Origin: Drosophila miranda
Taxonomy: Eukaryota; Arthropoda; Insecta; Diptera; Drosophilidae
NCBI RefSeq assembly: GCF_003369915.1
Contig: NC_046673.1
Span: forward strand, 6,742,001-6,806,000
Direction: 5' to 3'
DNA length: 64,000 bases
Shown here one piece after another: positions 9,785 to 21,717 of the stretch. The position numbers and the translations under genes are program-made. Numbering within the stretch: position 1 is the first letter of the stretch; each line of letters opens with the position of its first letter. Below the pieces are notes generated by a model, which was not told where the DNA came from, ran no database searches, and saw only the letters and a list, made by a program, of their open reading frames with translations.

Positions 9785-10102
9785 TTATTCGAAATGTGCG
9801 GCTTGCCAGGCAATTAGTGGATGAATTTGAGGGCGCTTATGGTTTTTGAAGCCAACAAGTGCAAATGGCGATGGAGAATCATCAAAGTGCAATGAAATAT
9901 TCGAAATATTTGCGGCACCGGCCTCTACACACTCGTGTTCCATGATAGATGCCTCAGAGCAGAGAACTATCTCCCTTAAATAATTGGCAGCACTGAAAAA
10001 GTCGCCCAAAGTGAGACATCGCTTCTTCTGCGCAAAATGCAATGGATTGGATTGATATTTCTTCGATCCGCAGAAGTCGCACTTTAAGACTTCTGTGGGC
10101 AT
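9785..10102 (-). CDS. Small antisense gene of unknown function, copy B1
   Basis: Intact 105-codon frame with the CDFC motif kept. The second codon is Pro (ATGCCC) where A copies have Ala. Poly(A) signal overlaps the stop as in A1. Confidence 0.55.
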   Translation of the reverse strand: MPTEVLKCDFCGSKKYQSNPLHFAQKKRCLTLGDFFSAANYLREIVLCSEASIMEHECVEAGAANISNISLHFDDSPSPFALVGFKNHKRPQIHPLIAWQAAHFE

Positions 10103-10470
10103 GTGTATGCCGGCATTTTTCGTTCACCAATACACAAAAAGATTAACCAGTGCTGCCAATAGTTCATCCACTGATACACACACGCACACACAGCACTCAA
10201 GCCTCCACGACCTCTGACTGGGCAGCACTGTCGTGGTAGGCGTCTGTGTCGGGCAGTAATTCCGAGAAACTTCAGCGTGTATTAGTAGACAACTCCGCAT
10301 AAATAAAATAAATTTCCCATAAATCAATTTTTTTTGTGCAACCGATCGCCATAAACAAACGAACACACGACTGGGATCCGATTGCTTCCATTTCGCTCGA
10401 AGCAGTGAAGGTTCTCGTTCAGCGGTGTTTCTTTCCAATAAACATTTTCATTTCTTTCTCGCACAAAAAG

Positions 10471-11639
10471 ATGTCGGAGAATAGCTTCAACTCAAAGTAT
10501 TTGGACGATGACGATGAGGACGATGCGATTGCTGCCTCTGAGGGTGTGTACCAATGAATCCTCTAAACTAAATATAATCCACGCGTTTGTCTCGCGCTTT
10601 AGGCAAAGTTTCGAGCCAGGTGGCCAAGCGCATCTGGCAGCCAACCATCGATGATACTACCCCTGGGGTCTGGGAGCCGCCCGAGAAGCCCCTGCCCCAC
10701 GTGGAGGAGGATGCTCCGATGAGTGCCGAGGCCCTGGCGGAGGCTCTAGCGGTGAGCGAGACCGCCTCGGACTTTATACACGAAGTGGAGCGCTCTCTCT
10801 ACGGCGACAACAGCAAGGAGAACGGCTCCGCCCAGTACTTCAAGGCGGCCGAGAATTATTCGCTGTTTGGCGCCAACTACATGGGCTTGGAGGAGGACAA
10901 GAACAAAAAACCGCCGCCGGGCTTCGACCAAAGCTCCAGTCAGATTGCGGCTGGATCGGCCGGAGTATCCGGCCAAAGCTACTCGGGGGTAAGTGGTGCT
11001 CTAGGCTTTCAATGAATTAGGAATCGATGATTCGTTGGCTAGAATATGCCAAATATGCCCTCCTTCTTAGCTGTTCTGAGGAAAACCCCAACTCTATCCG
11101 TATTTCAGGGACCCTCTTCATCCGGAATGGGCGGCATGGCAATGTCCCAGCAGCCGCAGCACAAGGCCGCGAATCAGCCAGGACCTGCAGCGCTGCTTCC
11201 ACAGCAGCAGCAGCATCCGCGTCATCCTTCGCCAGCGACAGTGCCCAGGGTCATAGCCGAGGCAGCAGCTCTGGCTGGAGCTGGGGCTGGCATCGACATT
11301 GGCCTGCACGCCCATGGACATCTGCCCAGTGCCACGGAAATGGCCATCGGACACATTTACCAGGAGCTCATGGGCATGAATTTCAATCAGGCCAATATAC
11401 AGCAGCAGCAGCAGCAACACCACCACCAGCAGCAGCAGCAGCACCACCACCAGCAGCAGCAGCAGCACCACCACCAGCAGCAGCAGCAGGCGGCTCTGAA
11501 GCAGCAGCAGCAGGCGGCTCTGAAGCAGCAGCAGCAGGCGGCTCTGAAGCAGCAGACCCACGCGACGTATGTTCTCAAAGCGGTGTTTCTTGCGTATCGT
11601 GCCCGATTGCGTCGCCAGGTCCACTTCTGGGACAACTAG
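10471..11639 (+). CDS. Glutamine/histidine-rich protein, copy B1 (long exon 2)
   Basis: Exons 10471-10543, 10603-10988 and 11109-11639 give about 329 residues. Exon 2 holds an extra 20 codons (EKPLPHVEEDAPMSAEALAE region) absent from all A, C and inverted copies; the flanking frame is smooth, so this is probably the ancestral form. Instead of KDPENGS it reads KENGS. After the AALKQQ units it lacks the LLSYGQKAV segment of A and C and reads straight into THATYVLKAVFLAYRARLRR, ending at TAG. It is the best candidate for a functional member among the plus-strand copies. Confidence 0.7.
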
Positions 11640-11824
11640 AGTACGGCCAGGACATTACACTCCACACCCACAGATTAGATGACTAGTTTTAAAATATTTT
11701 GTTTGTTTGTTTTGTCGAGTTTGTTGTCGTCTCCTCTGGGCTGATGACCGACAGCATAGCAAGGCGTACTCTTAAACAGTCTTCAAAGTTATTTAGTTCT
11801 ACGACACACACATTGCGGTCCGCC

Positions 11825-12012
11825 TCAGCAGATGGATCCCTGTGCCTGTGCCCAGAATGTCGTGGCTCCGCGCGTACTGGAGTCCGATTCCACACGAGGG
11901 CGAGGCATGAGTTCAATATCTTCTTGTTGCTGCAGAGCGCCTCCCGGCTGCTGGGTTTTTGCAATGATTAAAATGACCTTCATTCCCTGATGACAGACAG
12001 TCACTGGAAAAC
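11825..12012 (-). pseudogene. Convergent gene fragment, copy B1 (3' piece only)
   Basis: Only the last part of the second exon remains (VCHQGMKVILIIAKTQQ to the stop). It is cut at about 12012, where the RCC1 exon of block C1 begins. On the minus strand the frame runs from reversed RCC1 exon sequence through the join, giving a 104-codon chimeric frame of doubtful meaning. Confidence 0.55.
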
Positions 12013-12019
12013 GGTCAAA

Positions 12020-12500
12020 CTGGTCAAAAGACCAGTCCAACGCCTTCCTCTTCGAGGAGGACGTGCGGCAGCTGGCCGTCGGCTGGACCCACAATGCGGC
12101 GCTGCTCCGCAACAACGAGATCCTCATGTGGGGCCGCAAGTGCTACGGACAGCTGGGCACGGGCTCGATCAGCGAGCAGCAGGCGGTGCCCCAGCCACTG
12201 AGCCTCCGACTGCCCGACGGCCAGACGCCTGCTCGCGTGCACATGGGGGCAGAGCACGGCCTGCTGCGGACTACAGCCGGCGAGATCTACACCTGGGGCT
12301 GGAACGAGCACGGAAACTGTGGCAACAACAGTACAGAGAATGTGTAAGAATCTCCCTTCTGCCAGTGGATTGGCTTTAAATTCAATTTTCGATCAATTTC
12401 CAGATGCAGCCCTACACTCGTGGAAATCCCGGGACGCGTGAAGTTGGCCGGAGCTGGCTCGGGCTTCTGTTACGCCATTTCCGAGTCGTCTGTTAATTAA
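12020..12500 (+). pseudogene. RCC1-repeat gene 3' fragment, copy C1 (5'-truncated exon)
   Basis: Homology starts inside the first exon at CTGGTCAAAAGACC, so the acceptor and about nine codons present in A1 are lost. The rest of exon 1 (to 12343) and exon 2 (12404-12500) are intact. Just before the join stands a GGTCAAA that repeats the first bases of the incoming sequence, a mark of templated end joining. Confidence 0.75.
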
Positions 12501-12833
12501 TTTTATAATAAATGTTAAAAATGCTTAAAAATACTAAACGGAATATCGAAATTAAGGTATTTGATGTCGGATCATGAGCAAAATTGTACGAATAATCAAA
12601 CCCAAGCAGTTGGCGCTCTTTCTTCCATCGATAGTTGAAGAAACATCGATGTATCGATAGTAACAATGAAGTTTTTCAACCTTCAGCAGCTTTACTTGAA
12701 CTCCGCGGAATTTTCGTTGCAAATACTATTTGCCATTTTTACAGTGAAAATAAAGTGCTTTGTTTTTCAAAAACTTAATCTTTTCCACAGAAAAAAGAAG
12801 GTAAATATGGTAAATGGTAGATTTTTATATATT

Positions 12834-13151
12834 TTATTCGAAATGTGCGGCTTGCCAGGCAATTAGTGGATGAATTTGAGGGCGCTTATGGTTTTTGAAG
12901 CCAACAAGTGCAAATGGCGATGGAGAATCATCAAAGTGCAATGAAATATTCCAAATATTTGCGGCACCGGCCTCTACACACTCGTGTTCCATGATAGATG
13001 CCTCAGAGCAGAGAACTATCTCCCTTAAATAATTGGCAGCACAGAAAAAGTCGCCCAAAGTGAGACATCGCTTCTTCTGCGCAAAATGCAATGGATTGGA
13101 TTGATATTTCTTCGATCCGCAGAAGTCTCACTTTAAGACTTCTGTGGGCAT
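12834..13151 (-). pseudogene. Small antisense gene, copy C1 (early stop)
   Basis: The Cys codon TGC of the CDFC motif is TGA, stopping the frame at codon 8. A later Met would give an 85-codon remainder. It also carries Ser to Trp and Ser to Cys changes relative to A and B, all shared with C2. Confidence 0.65.
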
Positions 13152-13519
13152 GTGTATGCCGGCATTTTTCGTTCACCAATACACAAAAAGATTAACCAGT
13201 GCTGCCAATAGTTCATCCACTGATACACACACGCACACACAGCACTCAAGCCTCCACGACCTCTGACTGGGCAGCACTGTCGTGGTAGGCGTCTGTGTCG
13301 GGCAGTAATTCCGAGAAACTTCAGCGTGTATTAGTAGACAACTCCGCATAAATAAAATAAATTTCCCATAAATCAATTTTTTTTGTGCAACCGATCGCCA
13401 TAAACAAACGAACACACGACTGGGATCCGATTGCTTCCATTTCGCTCGAAGCAGTGAAGGTTCTCGTTCAGCGGTGTTTCTTTCCAATAAACATTTTCAT
13501 TTCTTTCTCGCACAAAAAG

Positions 13520-14757
13520 ATGTCGGAGAATAGCTTCAACTCAAAGTATTTGGACGATGACGATGAGGACGATGCGATTGCTGCCTCTGAGGGTGTGTAC
13601 CAATGAATCCTCTAAACTAAATATAATCCACGCGTTTGTCTCGCGCTTTAGGCAAAGTTTCGAGCCAGGTGGCCAAGCGCATCTGGCAGCCAACCATCGA
13701 TGATACTACCCCTGGGGTCTGGGAGCGGCCCGCTCTAGCGGTGAGCGGGACCGCCTCGGACTTTATACACGAAGTGATGCGCTCTCTCTACGGCGACAAC
13801 AGCAAGGATCCGGAAAACGGCTCCGCCCAGTACTTCAAGGCGGCCGAGAATTATTCGCTGTTTGGCGCCAACTACATGGGCTTGGAGGAGGACAAGAACA
13901 AAAAACCGCCGCCGGGCTTCGACCAAAGCTCCAGTCAGATTGCGGCTGGATCGGCCGGAATATCCGGCCAAAGCTACTCGGGGGTAAGTGGTGCTCTAGG
14001 CTTTCAATGAATTAGGAATCGATGATTCGTTGGCTAGAATATGCCAAATATGCCCTCCTTCTTAGCTGTTCTGAGGAAAACCCCAACTCTATCCGTATTT
14101 CAGGGACCCTCTTCATCCGGAATGGGCGGCATGGCAATGTCCCAGCAGCCGCAGCACAAGGCCGCGAATCAGCCAGGACCTGCAGCGCTGCTTCCACAGC
14201 AGCAGCAGCATCCGCGTCATCCTTCGCCAGCGACAGCGCCCAGGGTCATAGCCGAGGCAGCAGCTCTGGCTGGAGCTGGGGCTGGCATCGACATTGGCCT
14301 GCACGCCCATGGACATCTGCCCAGTGCCACGGAAATGGCCATCGGACACATTTACCAGGAGCTCATGGGCATGAATTTCAATCAGGCCAATATACAGCAG
14401 CGGCAGCAGCAACACCACCACCAGCAGCAGCAGCAGCAGCACCACCACCAGCAGCAGCAGCAGCAGCACCACCACCAGCAGCAGCAGCAGCAGGCGGCTC
14501 TCCAGCATCAGCAGCAGGCGGCTCTGAAGCAGCAGGCGGCTCTGAAGCAGCAGGCGGCTCTCCTCTCCTACGGCCAAAAGGCCGTAACAGCAACTGGCAT
14601 AGTCCCTGACCCACGCGACGTATGTTCTCAAAGCGGTGTTTCTTGCGTATCGTGCCCGTTTGCGTCGCCAGGTCCACTTCTGGGACAACTAGAGGACGGC
14701 CAGGACATTACACTCCACACCCACAGATTAGATGACATGGAGCGATCGAGTATTTGA
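13520..14757 (+). CDS. Glutamine/histidine-rich protein, copy C1
   Basis: Exons 13520-13592, 13652-13983 and 14104-14757 encode about 352 residues. Exon 2 is the short form (60-base deletion). The Q tract differs from every other copy, including an Arg (CGG) in the first Gln run and a QHQQQ unit. The tail ends like A1 (DDMERSSI). Confidence 0.68.
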
Positions 14758-14900
14758 ACTAGTTTACAAATATTTTGTTTGTTTGTTTTGTCGAGTTTGT
14801 TGTCGTCTCCGCTGGGCTGATGGCCGACAGCATAGCAAGGCGTACTCTTAAACAGTCTTCAAAGTTATTTAGTTCTACGACACACACATTGCGGTCCGCC

Positions 14901-15540
14901 TCAGCAGATGGATCCCTGTGCCTGTGCCCAGAATGTCGCGTACTGGAGTCCGATTCCACAGGAGGGCGAGGCATGAGTTCAATATCTTCTTGTTGCTGCA
15001 GAGCGCCTCCCGGCTGCTGGGTTTTTGCAATGATTAAAATGACCTTCATTCCCTGATGACAGACAGTCACTGGAAAACGTTTCTCCAGCATCACTGCCGT
15101 GGTCTGTTGTACCTCAACCGTCGACATCTTCTGTTGAAGTGTTCTCCGCTTCTGAATGTTAGTGTATAGTTTCTGAAGGGCTGGGCTGGACTGGAACACC
15201 TATATCATGTTCGGCCTTGTCAGCCGATCCGTGCCAACGTCTTTGAAATCGTTGAGCGGTGAGAGCGGTGCTGTGTTGCAGATCCGCTTCGGACAGCCCC
15301 CCCACATCCACACCACCCACATCATGCTGTGTGGAGTGCCCTGAGGCCTGCGTTTCATTGACAAGAAGCGACCAGAGTGTGGGGCACGGCCGCAGATTCT
15401 GCAAGTGAAGATCAACTACAAAGGATTACTTACTTTGTCATTGCCATGAGAGGCGGAGGGAACAGCCACCGTTGTGTTGATGTGATGTTCCACCAGTTCC
15501 ACGGGTTGTTTTATGGGCAACGAGCCCAAGCAGATTGTGC
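14901..15540 (-). pseudogene. Convergent gene fragment, copy C1
   Basis: Both exons and the short intron are present. A 10-base deletion near 14937 (between GCG repeats) shifts the frame past the usual stop, so the last part reads on for a 146-codon frame. The NLRAC part reads NLRPC and stops at ETIH, as in C2. Confidence 0.5.
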
Positions 15541-16479
15541 GCTACAAGCGAGGATACCCTTTGGATAAAAAACACAGCCGCAACTGTGGCGGATCAGCTG
15601 AAATCGCTGCCAAACTGCAGCCATAGCGGTGGGATTCGTCAATTCGAGTATGTGGGAACGGGAGTTTAAAGTGTGACGGTGGTACTGTCCACCCGAAGTC
15701 GCTCCTGTCGTTTTCCGTACAAGTCCATGTTAAAAAAAAAAAATAAAAACTGTTTTTTTTTTTATAATAAATGAGCTTATATCATTTCTTTTCTTTTGTT
15801 CTTCATTCAAACGTAAGAAAATGCCGCCTTATTTCGTTTATTTTCAATGTACGCTCAGCCCATATGTGCATGCATAAGTGAGCGAGTAGGTACAAACAAA
15901 GTATTTAAGAAAAGAAATTTAAAATTTTTTTGTCGATTAATTTTTTACGATTTCAGCAGAGAAAATCAGCTATTTTTTTGCCTGTTATCGATTTCAGCTG
16001 AGAAAATCAGAAATATACCAAAATACCACTGTCGATAAATCCGATAGCAACTGCCTAGCATAATCAATCAGGGTGACCGGTTTACCATTTTCAATGGTAT
16101 ATAAAAATCCAATAAAAGCAAGTATTTAGAGGAGGCCAGTTAAGTAGAAAATTGATTCATCGATCGTTTAAAACTATGTGGGCATGGCTAAATGTTCTAT
16201 ATAGCTAGTAATATTCCACGGAATTTTAAAAACGAGGAATATGTAAAATAGAACATGAATTCGTCAGTACATTTACGGTATATTTTTCAAATGAGACGGT
16301 ATATTTTGGTATATTTCTGAGGGTCAGACCAGAAAAGTCGAAAAGTCCAGTAAAGAACGGTACTGCTGTTTAAAAAATTTCAGCTGTATATCTTATAAAT
16401 AAAGAGATTAGCAGACGTACATGGTTATATTTTAATATATATATTTAATTTTGTTTTTAAAACGTTTATCATATTTCAG
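15541..16479. other. Diverged version of the Gapvd1 upstream region, leading to tan
   Basis: From about 15740 to 16330 this is recognisably the sequence found upstream of Gapvd1 (compare 4770-5353), with small indels and substitutions: CAGCTGAGAAAATCAG motifs and three GGTATATTT elements near 16276-16315. After GAGGGTCAGACC the homology ends, before Motif 1. The remaining 150 bases are AT-rich and end in the acceptor of the tan fragment. No start codon or first exon for tan is seen. Confidence 0.6.
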
Positions 16480-17621
16480 CTCTTTCTGCTGCACCTTGAC
16501 GACATCCTGCCGCAGGCGTTGAAGCTACAGCCGCGCAACAATAACCAGCCGACTGGCTGCTCCACAATCATTGTCAACCAAAAGAATTGCGTAGGTAAAG
16601 CCTAGAGGAGCCCCAGAAGATTGCTTTAATACAGTGCAACGTCTCGTTTATAGCGACTGTTGGGTCACACCGAGGATGCCCTGACGGAGACCCTCAATCA
16701 TTACTATTTTGTTGACGCGCACATCATCAGCGACAAGCCGCAGGGCAAAATGTCAAGGAGGAGCACTTTATGTCCCTGTGCTATCCCGGACACTTGCCCG
16801 GCTACACCATGATTCAGAATTATCATGGCCTGGTCTTCAGCATCAATACGATCAGTGCGGAGCTGTTGCGCAGTGGCAAGACACGTGAGTGTACTTCCCA
16901 TTTCCCTTTCGATGGGATAAGAGACCTTTAATGAGGGTTGGCTTTAATGCTTTTTAGCGAGACACTTCTTGACACGAGCCCTGCTGGCCACCAGCAATGT
17001 GGACGATGCTTTTAGGGTGCTCAAGGACGCAGGTGTGGGAGCAGCCGATGCCTGCTCCATTAACTTTACCTTCTTGGCGTGAGTATCAAAGGGACTTTGG
17101 TCAACGGTCAACAGTCTGCAGTTTTCTTGTTCCTTGATTTTACAGCGATCCCCGCCAGATGTTCTATAATGTGGAGATGGCGCCTTCGCCAGACCGTAAG
17201 AATGAGTCGCTTTTGAACATCAAGGAGATACCCTTGGGCAATCATAACTACCATGTGAATCAGTGAGTACCAGAGATCTACCAGTAGTCATTAGCGCAGC
17301 TTGAGTAATTCTCGATTCGATCCTAGATTCGATCGCATACGCCAGGATCAGGCCAACGCTCTGATGGTCGACTCCAGCGTATCGCGAATGCAGGCGTTCG
17401 GCACCTACAAGCCGCCATCGAGCGAGCAGGATGTGCGCCATATGCTGGGCGATGTCTCTGGGGAAATGTATTGCGTGTGGCGCGAGAACGGCAGCTGTGA
17501 TGAGGTGGTCAAAACCATTGCCGTTGGCATTTTCGATCTCACCGCTAGGACCATGTCGCTCTATTCGGACAATCCCAGTCAGACGGAGCCTCACTGCAGG
17601 TTGCCTCTGCTCTTCAAATAG
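16480..17621 (+). pseudogene. t: tan (beta-alanyl-dopamine hydrolase) fragment, plus-strand copy
   Basis: Five exons (16480-16590, 16654-16884, 16958-17078, 17146-17262, 17327-17621) match the C-terminal three quarters of Tan, a C45-family acyltransferase-like hydrolase that releases dopamine or histamine from beta-alanyl conjugates. The self-processing Gly-Cys (TGCSTIIVN) is in the first exon. About 90-100 N-terminal residues are missing, with no upstream exon in the window. A 4-base loss in the second exon (KPQGK / NVKEEH) shifts the frame relative to the inverted copy, so this copy is broken. The tail is convergent with the MIF4G-like fragment. Identification rests on recalled family sequence. 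Confidence 0.75.
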
Positions 17622-17874
17622 CTTTAATGCACACCCCCCGCCTCCCCCCTTTGTTGGACGCAGATTTTACTCGTATGTTTAATAAACATAATCAAATGGC
17701 AGTTTGAGCTTGATCCAAAATTTTGTTGGGTCGTTAGCCAATCTAAAACCTCTCACTCTTCAAAATAAAACTGTGAAATTTGAGTGAGCCAAGATTTTAG
17801 TACAGAGGGGCATGTGCATGTGGATAATTTCCCCACACATCCTTTGTGTGGTGTGATTCCAGGTGCCCATCTAC

Positions 17875-18642
17875 CTGGGGGCCATGGAGCCCCTGGTTAG
17901 CTGCAGCGAAGATGACAAAATGGGAATGTGCGGATCGTCGAGCTGGTCGACGCTGAGTTCTTCAAACGGATTGTCGAGTGGGTTGCGGGGCTGGATGGTG
18001 GGGAATTTCTGTTGAATAAATAATAATACGAGTAGTACCTAAAACAAATCCTTAAAGTGTACCAATATCGTTGCCTAGATTCTTCGTTTATTTGGCTCGT
18101 GTGTTAGGCTCGTGTGTTAATGTCGTGTTATTGAATATGCTATGTTTTGTTTACCGAGAGTTTGATATGTATTACGTATCGTGTCCGAACAGGGGCAGTG
18201 CAGTGATCAAAATGCATAGCCAGGGCCCTTCTATGCTATGTCACTTGCATAGCTCGGCGAAGAAGCTCTCCAGGCCGCGCGCCTTCTCCCACTTGCCATC
18301 GATGAGTGCCTTCTGTTGAACCACCATCAGGGCGCGGATGCAGTCGACCATCAGGAGATCAAAGTCGTTGCAGAGGAGACTCACAATTTGGGCATAGCTA
18401 GCTGTGGCCGGGCTGGGGGGCCGGGTCACACAGCCTATGAGAATGCGTAGCAGCTGCTCCTTGTGGTCGGGCAGGCAGTCGGTGATCAGCAGTTTCAGTC
18501 GACGGATGTGGAAAAAGTCGGCGACGAAATTGACTCCGTCTAGTTTAGCCATCAACTCGGCAATTAACTCAATACGGTCGTCGGGGGTGAGATCCTCACC
18601 GCGCCCAGCTTGCCACTTTCTCTTGCGATGATGACCGTTCAT
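17875..18642 (-). pseudogene. MIF4G-like gene fragment (possibly Mextli), plus-arm copy
   Basis: The first frame (18642-18241) gives 133 residues from MNGHHRKRKWQ through ELIAELMAKLDGVNFVADFF to ESFFAELCK. It is an all-helical, Leu-rich region like the first helical repeats of a MIF4G domain. About 230 bases downstream a likely second exon (18008-17875) lies between an AACAG acceptor and a GTAGAT donor and reads QPRNPLDNPFEELSVDQL. Beyond that no further exon is seen, as the tan fragment begins. The arrangement resembles the N-terminus of Mextli, an eIF4E-binding translation factor, but I am unsure. Joining the two exons in frame is not straightforward, so the gene is likely broken as well as truncated. 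Confidence 0.5.
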
Positions 18643-19568
18643 TCTGATAGAACATTGGGATTCTCACTGATTCTGATTTTCAGACAATAAATACGTACGT
18701 ATGTGCACTAATTGAAGAAAGTAATTCGAATTACTGTGCTATTTGTTAATTTTTCACTTCTTTTTGGATTGGTCTTCGGCAGAATCCACGCACGCGTTGC
18801 TTTTTTCAGGGAGGCTGCGAACCATACAGTTCGAAATTACTACTGAAAATACAGGCGAACTTAGGCGTTTTATTGTAACTTATTTCTAGCGTCACAATTT
18901 TTACACAGAACACTCACTGAACTGACTATTAATTGCCAGATTTGTTGACCATATCTGAACAAATGTTTGGCCTATTCCGATTGACAAAGCCGGCGAAAAC
19001 GATATATTTTCTGTCCCCGCATTGGCAGCACTGGCTTTGTAAAGGTAACCTTTGCGGCTTCCTAGCTTCATTTTTTAGCACCAGGAGTTTCGTTACTTTT
19101 GTCGCTTTCTGTGTAGTTGGAATCAAACACATGTTCTTCAGGGAAAAAGAAAAGATCGCTGATGATGAACAGTGGTTAAGTTGAGTGGTTACTATTTGAA
19201 TAAATACAATTTTATGGGCGGCTTGTTATTTTCAAAATAAAGGCATGTAACCGCCGGATTTTATCAGACTATCGCACAAAAGTACCGATGTTCGCAGCTT
19301 CCTGTACATCGATAAGTAGAATCAAAAGTCGCGGATATATTTGATCTTACGTCCTGAGCCAACAGAAAAATAGTATCGACTCGGCCAAATCTGAGAAAAA
19401 TATTCATGTTAATATGTTCGCCCAGCCAAAAAATATCAGACATATAAGTCGATATATATCAAAAAATTTATATATCAATACATATTTAACAACCATCCCT
19501 AGAATACTGAACTCTACCTGCGGTGACCGCTCTCAAATCATTTATTCCAATGGATTGGATCTAAATCC
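18643..19568. other. Upstream region of the MIF4G-like fragment and boundary to next unit
   Basis: No gene supported. It holds the presumed promoter and leader of the MIF4G-like fragment (minus strand), including CATCGATAAG near 19307 and AT-rich stretches near 19400-19500. The same sequence, reversed, fills 56280-57206, and its 52480-52627 copy marks the inner palindrome junction. Short frames at 18929-19184 on both strands are kept in the copies but show no known domain. Confidence 0.5.
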
Positions 19569-20558
19569 TTTTCGCTCATTCACTTTCAAACAATTTCTAT
19601 TTGGCGCACACCACTTGCATCCAATCGATAGTATTGATGGTCGAATTGCTTTCTTCGAAACGGTTATTGGCTCTTTTTGCGCTCTCATTAAATCAGTTAA
19701 GGTTCTCTTTTTCGCTCTATTTGAATCGAGTATGAATCGGTAGCAACCGGTCCCAACCATTGAAAATTCAAATTCAAGAGCTGAAGCTGCTTTAAAATGA
19801 ACCAGTCTTGTGGGAAAATGATTCGTCAATCGGATTAAAGTTTCTGGGCAAGGCTGAGGGTTCTAGTTAGCTAGTAACACTACCCGGAATATCAAAAACG
19901 AGAAATATTTATGAGGGACCTATCGATAAGTCCACGTTCCGCCATTTTGACGCGTCCATCGCTACTGCGCAGCTGCAGCGCCGACTGCAGGCTGCTTTTC
20001 CTATAAAAAGGCCGACAAGAGCTGTTTTCTCATATATATATGTATGTATGTATATACTTTTTTCCTAATACTGGCACTGTTTCTATTGACTAAACTGAAT
20101 CTTCTTCAGATGTCTTTCAATTAAAAATTTATTAAATTTACATGGGAGAAAAAAACATGAATTGCGAATGGCATGTTTTTTCGATGAACAAAAAAAAATG
20201 TTCTACCGATTTTTCGTTCAACATATTTTCACAAAAAGTTTCGGAGGTGCTGCGGAGGAGTTGCCTCCGTCGCAGATACGGTCGTGGCGGACGTCTATAA
20301 TCAGGAGGTCTTTGTTTGTATATTGAGAAAATGCCTGTGTAATCCTTAAGCTAGAAAGTTGTACATTGCAAATCTCGTGGATGAAACAAACGGTTTATTC
20401 TTCTGCGTACATATTCATAATTTGTTTGTTTTTCCTGATTTCTGGAGGATTCGACTCATTCAACTTTAACAGTTGAGGCACGTCCACCGCGCCTTCATAT
20501 AGATTTTAAAAAATGTATTTACGTTTTTTTTTTACTTTAACTTATTCAACTTTGACAG

Positions 20559-21066
20559 CTCTTTGAGTTTGGTGGGGCAGCATTTCTGGTCAAAAGACCA
20601 GTCCAACGCCTTCCTCTTCGAGGAGGACGTGCGGCAGCTGGCCGTCGGCTGGACCCACAATGCGGCGCTGCTCCGCAACAACGAGATCCTCATGTGGGGC
20701 CGCAAGTGCTACGGACAGCTGGGCACGGGCTCGATCAGCGAGCAGCAGGCGGTGCCCCAGCCACTGAGCCTCCGACTGCCCGACGGCCAGACGCCTGCTC
20801 GCGTGCACATGGGGGCAGAGCACGGCCTGCTGCGGACTACAGCCGGCGAGATCTACACCTGGGGCTGGAACGAGCACGGAAACTGTGGCAACAACAGTAC
20901 AGAGAATGTGTAAGAATCTCCCTTCTGCCAGTGGATTGGCTTTAAATTCAATTTTCGATCAATTTCCAGATGCAGCCCTACACTCGTGGAAATCCCGGGA
21001 CGCGTGAAGTTGGCCGGAGGTGGCTCGGGCTTCTGTTACGCCATTTCCGAGTCGTCTGTTAATTAA
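20559..21066 (+). pseudogene. RCC1-repeat gene 3' fragment, copy A2
   Basis: Exons 20559-20909 and 20970-21066, same protein as A1. The upstream region with DRE and TATA (about 19923-20011) is also present, with minor changes in the A-rich stretch after 20141. Confidence 0.75.
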
Positions 21067-21399
21067 TTTTATAATAAATGTTAAAAATGCTTAAAAATAC
21101 TAAACGGAATATCGAAATTAAGGTATTTGATGTCGGATCATGAGCAAAATTGTACGAATAATCAAACCCAAGCAGTTGGCGCTCTTTCTTCCATCGATAG
21201 TTGAAGAAACATCGATGTATCGATAGTAACAATGAAGTTTTTCAACCTTCAGCAGCTTTACTTGAACTCCGCGGAATTTTCGTTGCAAATACTATTTGCC
21301 ATTTTTACAGTGAAAATAAAGTGCTTTGTTTTTCAAAAACATAATCTTTTCCACAGAAAAAAGAAGGTAAATATGGTAAATGGTAGATTTTTATATATT

Positions 21400-21717
21400 T
21401 TATTCGAAATGTGCGGCTTGCCAGGTAATTAGTGGATGAATTTGAGGGCGCTTATGGTTTTTGAAGCCAACAAGTGCAAATGGCGATGGAGAATCATCAA
21501 AGTGCAATGAAATATTCGAAATATTTGCGGCACCGGCCTCTACACACTCGTGTTCCATGATAGATGCCTCAGAGCAGAGAACTATCTCCCTTAAATAATT
21601 GGCAGCACTGAAAAAGTCGCCCAAAGTGAGACATCGCTTCTTCTGCGCAAAATGCAATGGATTGGATTGATATTTCTTCGATCCGCAGAAGTCGCACTTT
21701 AAGACTTCTGTGGCCAT
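21400..21717 (-). CDS. Small antisense gene of unknown function, copy A2
   Basis: Intact frame as in A1 with Ala at codon 2; one Ala to Thr change near the C-terminus. Confidence 0.55.
   Translation of the reverse strand: MATEVLKCDFCGSKKYQSNPLHFAQKKRCLTLGDFFSAANYLREIVLCSEASIMEHECVEAGAANISNISLHFDDSPSPFALVGFKNHKRPQIHPLITWQAAHFE

Larger units (their letters stand above)
1..16340. repeat. Higher-order tandem unit, copy 1 (blocks A1, B1, C1)
   Basis: Three module copies lie head to tail. A1 runs about 1-8502 and ends inside a truncated Gapvd1. B1 runs 8503-12012 and ends inside the convergent gene fragment. C1 runs 12020 to about 16340 and continues into the tan fragment. The same series with the same two breakpoints recurs 19,568 bases downstream. 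Paired copies differ by scattered single bases and by glutamine-codon repeat length, so the whole compound unit was duplicated after its internal joins formed. The left end is cut by the window. Confidence 0.93.
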
